Part shown: one piece after another, positions 59,457-64,000 of the stretch | How positions within the stretch are numbered: position 1 is the first letter of the stretch | How the letters are laid out: each line of letters starts with the position of its first letter | Source: DATBVX01 sp035263105 | Lineage (GTDB): Bacteria; Pseudomonadota; Gammaproteobacteria; Steroidobacterales; Steroidobacteraceae | Length of the DNA stretch: 64,000 nucleotides | Direction: 5' to 3' | Assembly: GCA_035263105.1 (NCBI GenBank) | Contig: DATFRO010000061.1 | Span: 52,310-116,309 of the forward strand | Notes under the pieces: generated by a model | Database searches by the model: none | What the model was told of the DNA's origin: nothing | What the model saw: only the letters and a program-made list of their open reading frames with translations | Translations under genes and position numbers: made by a program

Positions 59457-59897
59457 ATGCCCTGGTGGGGATGGCTCGTTCTGGGTTTCGGACTCCTTGG
59501 CGCCGAGATGTTCGTCATCGACGCGCAGTTCTATCTCGTCTTCTTCGGTGTGGCCGCGGCTATCGTTGGCCTGGTCGGCTTCGCGGGCGTGGTCATGCCC
59601 GAATGGGCGCAGTGGCTGCTCTTTTCGGCGCTCGCGGTCGTTTCGATGCTCGCGTTCCGTCGTCGCGTGTACGAGTTGGTGCGCGGAAGCACGGGCCACG
59701 TCCAGCAGCGCGTCAGCTCGGGCGACCGGGTCATCGTCCCGCAGCGTCTCGATCCGGGACAGACCTGCCGCGTCGACTATCGCGGCACCAGCTGGACGGC
59801 ACGCAACGTTGACGTCCGCCCCATCGAAGCCGGCACGGAGGCTTTCATAAGTCACATCGACGATCTCACGCTGCACGTGAGAGGGTCGACGCCTTAA
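59457..59897 (+). CDS. NfeD-family membrane protein (short form)
   Basis: A 146-residue protein: three hydrophobic segments in the first 70 residues, then a small beta-barrel OB-like domain (RVIVPQRLDPGQTCRVDYRG and LHV at the end). This is the short NfeD (YbbK partner YbbL type) without the ClpP-like protease. It stands 27 bases before the SPFH gene, and the two families almost always occur together and interact in membrane microdomains. Confidence 0.9.
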   Translation: MPWWGWLVLGFGLLGAEMFVIDAQFYLVFFGVAAAIVGLVGFAGVVMPEWAQWLLFSALAVVSMLAFRRRVYELVRGSTGHVQQRVSSGDRVIVPQRLDPGQTCRVDYRGTSWTARNVDVRPIEAGTEAFISHIDDLTLHVRGSTP

Positions 59898-59924
59898 AGT
59901 CCACTCGGAGAATCAAGAAAGATC

Positions 59925-60866
59925 ATGGGTACGTTCTACGTCGTCGCCGTCATCGTCATCCTCGTGCTCATCGTGCTCGGCAAGACCGCTACCGTCGTGC
60001 CACAGCAGAGCGCGTATGTCGTCGAGAACCTGGGCCGCTACAGTCGCACTATCCAGGCCGGGTTCCACATCCTGGTACCGTTCATCGAGCGCATCGCTTA
60101 CAAGCACAATCTCAAGGAAGAGGCGATCGACATCCCCGAGCAGGTCTGCATCACGAAGGACAATGTGCAGGTGGGTGTCGACGGCGTGCTGTACCTGCAG
60201 GTGCTGGACGCTGCCAAGGCTTCCTACGGCATCACCAACTATGATTTTGCGATCAAGCAGCTCGCACAGACGACGCTGCGCAGCGAGATTGGCAAGATCG
60301 AGCTCGACCGCACCTTCGAGGAGCGTGCCACGATCAATGCCAACGTGGTGAGCGAGTTGGACAAGGCGTCCGCGCCGTGGGGCGTGAAGGTGCTGCGCTA
60401 CGAGATCAAGAACATCAATCCGCCGCGCGACGTGCTGTCCGCCATGGAGAAGCAGATGCGGGCGGAGCGGGAGAAGCGCGCCGTGGTGCTCACCTCGGAG
60501 GGCGAGCGCGACGCCAAGATCAACCAGGCAGAGGGCGAGAAGCAGCGCGTGATCAAGGAGTCGGAAGCCTCCAAGCAGCAGCAGATCAACGTGGCACAGG
60601 GTCAGGCTGCCGCGATTCTCGCGGTCGCGACCGCCACCGCTGAAGGCCTGCAGCGCGTCGGCGAATCGCTGGCTTCCAAGGGCGGCATCGAGGCGATGCA
60701 GCTCCGTGTGGCCGAGGAATACATCAAGCAGTTCGGTACGATCGCGACGGAAGCGCAGAGCACGCTGGTGATTCCGGCAAACCTGTCGGATATCGCTTCG
60801 ATGATCACCCTTGCGACCAGTGTCGTGAAACACCAGAACGGCCTGGGCGGAAGCCGGGCTCCTTGA
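59925..60866 (+). CDS. qmcA: SPFH/stomatin-family protein QmcA
   Basis: A 313-residue stomatin-like protein: one N-terminal membrane helix (about 5-20), the SPFH/band-7 domain (QQSAYVVENLGRYSRTIQAG through LRYEIKNINPP, quoted in parts) and a long coiled-coil of Glu/Arg/Lys (about 165-230) that builds the oligomeric cage. E. coli QmcA is the closest match in length and lacks the HflK/HflC partner relation. It organises membrane proteins and protects FtsH substrates; the adjacent NfeD is its expected partner. Confidence 0.92.
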   Translation: MGTFYVVAVIVILVLIVLGKTATVVPQQSAYVVENLGRYSRTIQAGFHILVPFIERIAYKHNLKEEAIDIPEQVCITKDNVQVGVDGVLYLQVLDAAKASYGITNYDFAIKQLAQTTLRSEIGKIELDRTFEERATINANVVSELDKASAPWGVKVLRYEIKNINPPRDVLSAMEKQMRAEREKRAVVLTSEGERDAKINQAEGEKQRVIKESEASKQQQINVAQGQAAAILAVATATAEGLQRVGESLASKGGIEAMQLRVAEEYIKQFGTIATEAQSTLVIPANLSDIASMITLATSVVKHQNGLGGSRAP

Positions 60867-60940
60867 GGGGCCGGAAGCACCCCGTCAGCCCTCGATGAGC
60901 GTGTGCTGAGCGTGGTCTAGCCAGTTCGCTCCTGCCTGCC

Positions 60941-60946
60941 TATAAT
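60941..60946 (+). promoter_or_regulatory. -10 box TATAAT of tRNA-Arg
   Basis: Consensus TATAAT followed by TCGCGCCCC, with no clear -35. It lies 92 bases before the tRNA. The GC-rich discriminator is shared with aspS and tRNA-Ser and is typical of stringently controlled promoters. Confidence 0.5.
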
Positions 60947-61037
60947 TCGCGCCCCTTGGCTGCCCGCGATCGAGCCGGGAGCCATTTCAGCCGGCGTGCG
61001 AGTCGAGTCGCTCCATAGCCGCGAACCATCTCAAGAC

Positions 61038-61114
61038 GCGCCCGTAGCTCAGTTGGATAGAGTACCTGGCTACGAACCAGGGGGTCGGGAGTTCGAATCT
61101 CTCCGGGCGCGCCA
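61038..61114 (+). tRNA. tRNA-Arg (anticodon ACG)
   Basis: A 77-base tRNA including encoded CCA. The acceptor stem GCGCCCG pairs with CGGGCGC, discriminator G. The anticodon stem CCTGG/CCAGG encloses loop CTACGAA, so the anticodon is ACG (inosine at the wobble position reads CGU, CGC and CGA). D arm (AGCTCAGTTGGATAGAGT) and T arm with GAGTTCGAATCTC are regular. No terminator is evident after it. Confidence 0.98.
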
Positions 61115-61317
61115 ACTCCGTTTCGTCATCGCCTCGAACGTGCGCGTCGCGGCATGACTGCGGTGCGGAATTTGCCGCGAACGAGATGCGGCTTGTAGGG
61201 CTTCAGCGACGTCAGTCCCTGTCCTGCTCGCGATCAGGTGTAAGAACGACTGCCTGACGGGCACCGCCAGGTCCAGAGTCCACCGACAAGGACTTCTGAC
61301 CGAGGACGGCGCACTCC

Positions 61318-62523
61318 GTGCCCAAAGCGCACCGCTACTGCGTGCGGACAGCAGCTGCCATGCTGCTGGCGCTGCTCTGCGGCGCGGTCAAGGCGGAAGA
61401 CACGGCCGCCCTGAGACTCCTGCGTCAGATCCAGCAACTCCAGAACCAGCATGGAACGCTGTCGATCGAGCAGCTGCCGCCGCTAATCGAGCTCGGCGAG
61501 TTGTACAGCCACGGTCGATGCGAAGATGCGCTGGAGATTCTCGATCTTGCGCTCGATGTGAGTCGACGTAACGAAGGCCTGTTGAATCCGCACCAGCTCG
61601 AAATCTATACGCCGCTCATCAACTGCTACATCACGCTCGATCGCCCTGCGGACGTGCGCAATGCGCAGCAGTACGTGCTGCTCATCAACGAGACACGCTA
61701 TGGCAAGCAAGATCCGGAGCTGCTTCCAGCACTCGAGCAGATCGCCCGGCGTTACGAAGAGGCTGGCCTTTACCTGAGCGCCCGGCGCCTGCAGCAGCGC
61801 GCTCTGGACATTGCCGAAGCGACGTCGGGCAAGAACGATCTCAGTCTCGTCACGCCGCTTCGCGGCATGGCACGCGCGTTTCGTCTTGAATACAAGTACG
61901 GTCTCGCAGCACCCGATGTCGCCGAGCTCTCGGGCGAATACGACCTTGCCAGCTCGGCCTCGTTCCAGGACCGCTTCAACGTGCGACTCGACTCGCTCGG
62001 CCGACGCTCTCTCGAGCGGGCCGTCACGATCCTGCGGGCACATGCCAACAGCAGTTCAAGGGCAGCCGATCGGACGCAGTACCTCGATACGCTGCTGGAG
62101 CTTGCCGACTGGTACCAGATCTGCGATCAACGGCGCGCCAACAAGACGTATCGCGCGCTGTGGCAGGAGCTGAGCGGGGACGGTCGCACCGACGTGCTGG
62201 ACAGCGTCGAGGCGCTGTTCGTACAGCCAAAGTCCGGTGGTCAGCTGCTCCGCCGGCCGCCGCCCGATCCCGACCGCTACCAGCAATACACCGTCGACCT
62301 CGACTACACCGTCACTCGCGACGGCGTGGCCAAAGACATCACGGTCACGGAGTCGAACGCCCCGAAGGACCTCGAGCACAGGGCCGTCGAAGCGCTCAAG
62401 CAAACCCAATTCCGGCCTCGCTACGAGAACGGCGAACCGGTCGAGACCACCGGCCTGCACAATCGACAGAGCATCTACGGGGAGCGCCGCGCGGCTCGAG
62501 AAGTCCAGACGGCTGTTCGCTGA
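61318..62523 (+). CDS. Exported TPR protein with a TonB-like C-terminal domain
   Basis: A 401-residue protein with a signal peptide (about 1-26, ending Val-Lys-Ala-Glu). Residues about 30-300 are helical with tetratricopeptide-type repeats (for example a unit containing GRCEDALEILDLAL and another around LYLSARRLQQRALDIAEA). The last 85 residues, VDLDYTVTRDGVAKDITVTESN and LEHRAVEALKQTQFRPRYENGEPVET in parts, have the beta-alpha-beta layout of a TonB C-terminal domain. There is no N-terminal transmembrane anchor of a TonB. It could be a periplasmic adaptor. It starts at GTG 61318, about 200 bases after tRNA-Arg. Confidence 0.78.
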   Translation: MPKAHRYCVRTAAAMLLALLCGAVKAEDTAALRLLRQIQQLQNQHGTLSIEQLPPLIELGELYSHGRCEDALEILDLALDVSRRNEGLLNPHQLEIYTPLINCYITLDRPADVRNAQQYVLLINETRYGKQDPELLPALEQIARRYEEAGLYLSARRLQQRALDIAEATSGKNDLSLVTPLRGMARAFRLEYKYGLAAPDVAELSGEYDLASSASFQDRFNVRLDSLGRRSLERAVTILRAHANSSSRAADRTQYLDTLLELADWYQICDQRRANKTYRALWQELSGDGRTDVLDSVEALFVQPKSGGQLLRRPPPDPDRYQQYTVDLDYTVTRDGVAKDITVTESNAPKDLEHRAVEALKQTQFRPRYENGEPVETTGLHNRQSIYGERRAAREVQTAVR

Positions 62524-63006
62524 CTACCGCCAACCCCGCAGTGCCTGCAACCGAGCCCACGCGCGGGCCTTGAGAAGCTGCGACAGGAACCTGTCAGGGC
62601 CGGATTCGGACGGCGAGCGGCGTGGTTCCGGGTGCACGGGTGCTCGCGGGTTCCGGTCGCGTACTGCAAGAGCCGAGTGGGGTAGTCCCTGTAATACCAG
62701 GTAGGCGATACACGAACTCTTCATTCCCGTGCCCTCTGTTGCTGGTTGCCCTGCTGATGAGAACGCAGGTGACGGCCCCGAGCCGCCATTTCGGCCGGCC
62801 AGGCGGGCGCAAACCGTCCGGGCAGGATGCTTTGTCGGCTTTCCCGGGACGAATCCGTTCTTACCGCTGACAGGTAGGGAGGTAGCGACCCCATGCAGAT
62901 GGCACTGAAGCAAGAGCGCGAGGCGGATGCATTCCGCGCTTCACTATTGCGGTCCCCAAAGGCAGACTGGTTGCCGGCGCAGTTGAACGGAGTGCGGGGA
63001 GCTCGC
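62524..63006 (+). other. Gap of about 480 bases before the second ECF sigma factor
   Basis: I find no credible gene in this stretch. It holds the perfect dyad GACAGG-AA-CCTGTC at 62582-62595 just after the TPR gene. From 62893 the frame of the sigma factor is open, and ATG 62893 also has an upstream GGGAGG, but the codons up to 63006 lack the strong G/C third-base bias of the neighbours, so I treat them as leader. Promoter position is not clear. Confidence 0.6.
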
Positions 63007-63558
63007 GTGACAGCTGACCCGGAAAGCCAGCACCAGACCGGCGACCACCAGGACGCGCGCACGGATCTGTTCACCACGCTTTATGCGCAGCTGCGCCAGA
63101 TCGCGCAGAGCGCCCTGCGTCGCAGCGGACCGCAACTCACGGTCAGCCCGACGACGCTCCTGCACGAGGCGTACCTGCGCATCTCGGGGCGCGACGCGCT
63201 GCAGTTCCCCGATCGTGCGCGCTTCATGGCCTACGCCTCGCGCGCGATGCGCAGTCTCGTCATCGACTTCGTGCGCGAGCGGCACGCGCAGAAGCGCGGC
63301 GCCGGCTTCGAGATCACCTCGATCAAGACCGAAGCGAACGAGTGTGCGGCCGACGAGGCGGAGCTCAAGCGCATCAGCGATGCGCTCGATGAGCTCACCA
63401 CGGTCGACGCCGGGCTCGCCGAGCTGGTGGATCTGAAGTTCTTCTGCGGATTCTCCTTCGCTGAAATCGCCGCGATGCGCGCGGTGTCGGAGCGCACCGT
63501 GCAGCGCGACTGGAACAAAGCGCGGCTCTACCTGCACGACGTGCTGCGCGAGCCGTGA
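63007..63558 (+). CDS. ECF-like RNA polymerase sigma factor (TIGR02999/ECF43-like), copy 2
   Basis: A 183-residue paralogue of the sigma factor at 39801. Region 2 contains RARFMAYASRAMRSLVIDFVRER and region 4 FAEIAAMRAVSERTVQRDW, with the family segment KRGAGFEIT between. At the place of the acidic DAED motif it has Ser47-Pro-Thr49-Thr50 before LLHEAYL. Start GTG 63007 is preceded by GGGGAG; the longer 62893 start is less likely. Its stop overlaps the next start (GTGA), so the kinase is co-translated with it. No anti-sigma factor is present. Confidence 0.88.
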   Translation: MTADPESQHQTGDHQDARTDLFTTLYAQLRQIAQSALRRSGPQLTVSPTTLLHEAYLRISGRDALQFPDRARFMAYASRAMRSLVIDFVRERHAQKRGAGFEITSIKTEANECAADEAELKRISDALDELTTVDAGLAELVDLKFFCGFSFAEIAAMRAVSERTVQRDWNKARLYLHDVLREP

Positions 63559-64000
63559 GAGGCAGCTTCCACAAGACTCGCTGGGTCGTACTCAGCCCCC
63601 TGCTCGACGAGTTGCTGGCGCTCGATGGCGCGGCACGCGACCGGCGGCTGGAGCAGATCCGTCGCGACGCTGGCACGCTGGCGAGTGAGCTCGAGGCCTT
63701 GTTGGCGCAGCAGGCTGAAATCGAGCGCGAGCATTTTCTCGAGGGTGCGCCGCCGCGACCGGAAACGGAGCCGACGCTCGCCGGCCAGGTCATTGGCAGC
63801 TACACGCTGGACCGGCTGCTCGGTCAGGGCGGGATGGGCACGGTGTGGCTTGCCCACCGGAGCGACGGCCGCTACGAGGCGCGCGTCGCCGTAAAGCTCC
63901 TCAACCTTGCATTCCTGGGCCCTGGCGGGGTGGAGCGTTTTCGGCGTGAAGGCAGCGCGCTCGGACGCCTGACTCATCCGAACATCGCGCGGCTCATCGA
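63555..64000 (+). CDS. Ser/Thr protein kinase (N-terminal part, cut by window edge)
   Basis: The frame begins at GTG 63555 inside the sigma factor stop and is open to the window end (148 codons). About 90 residues of helical N-terminal module (opening with a conserved Arg-Trp, like the kinase at 41878) precede the kinase glycine loop GQGGMGTVW and the ATP-binding lysine in VAVKLL; the segment ends GRLTHPNIARLI, as in Hanks kinases. The catalytic HRD and DFG motifs lie outside the window. With the sigma factor it forms a two-gene ECF43-type module. Confidence 0.88.
   Translation, partial: MRGSFHKTRWVVLSPLLDELLALDGAARDRRLEQIRRDAGTLASELEALLAQQAEIEREHFLEGAPPRPETEPTLAGQVIGSYTLDRLLGQGGMGTVWLAHRSDGRYEARVAVKLLNLAFLGPGGVERFRREGSALGRLTHPNIARLI

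Noticed and set aside
1..64000. CRISPR arrays, insertion sequences, prophage or integrase genes
   Set aside because: No regularly spaced repeats, transposase motifs, phage structural genes or recombinase signatures were found on either strand.

Overview
The window is a high-GC bacterial chromosome segment, almost fully coding, with no insertion sequence, integrase, phage gene or CRISPR array that I can see. Gene order points to Gammaproteobacteria: bamD divergent from rluD-pgeF-(zip)-clpB, recA-recX ahead of alaS, and alaS-lysC-csrA-tRNA-Ser as in Pseudomonas. Two TIGR02999-type ECF sigma factors paired with large Ser/Thr kinases and a non-discriminating type AspRS suggest a Steroidobacteraceae/Nevskiales- or Xanthomonadales-like organism; that placement is inference from gene content only.

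Positions 1-20,982 are core genome: outer-membrane assembly (bamD), rRNA modification (rluD), peptidoglycan editing (pgeF), metal transport (ZIP), disaggregase (clpB), an FmdB-type zinc ribbon protein, aspS, mutS, pncC, thpR, recA-recX, a DUF418 membrane protein, alaS, lysC, csrA and tRNA-Ser(GCU). Many neighbours share ATGA/GTGA stop-start overlaps, so translational coupling is common.

Positions 21,061-38,774 are accessory metabolism: an aldehyde dehydrogenase and a monoacylglycerol-lipase-like hydrolase closed by a strong terminator; a methanethiol S-methyltransferase (MddA type) with an unrecognised exported protein; a hydrolase-LuxR fusion; an S-adenosylhomocysteine-hydrolase-like protein; a cysteine-containing HExxH protein; a CDF transporter; a hybrid histidine kinase; a class-A-beta-lactamase-like protein lacking the deacylating Glu; a threonine-dehydratase-like/ornithine-cyclodeaminase-like pair; an M20 peptidase; an FAD monooxygenase; and an M48-like protein with its zinc site erased. 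A shared 17-bp dyad lies in front of the dehydratase/M20 divergent pair and the monooxygenase.

Positions 39,801-49,803 hold a signalling cluster: ECF sigma factor, di-haem cytochrome c, membrane Ser/Thr kinase, esterase, a membrane SpoIIE-type phosphatase fused to an RsbW-like ATPase, a STAS protein and an acyl-CoA-dehydrogenase-like oxidoreductase. A second ECF-kinase pair, directly coupled by a GTGA overlap, begins at 63,007 and runs off the window. Both sigma factors have SPTT where ordinary ECF factors carry acidic residues, the pattern of kinase-activated ECF43 factors.

Positions 50,820-56,419 form a compact minus-strand operon driven by a textbook MerR promoter (19-bp spacer): merR, rhodanese-ChrB, chrA, an M28 peptidase and a probably Tat-exported PLP enzyme that lacks the cysteine-desulfurase cysteine. 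The remainder carries an AHL-lactonase-like lipoprotein, an LpxO-like hydroxylase, a PBP7-like endopeptidase, nfeD-qmcA, tRNA-Arg(ACG) and a TPR/TonB-C protein.
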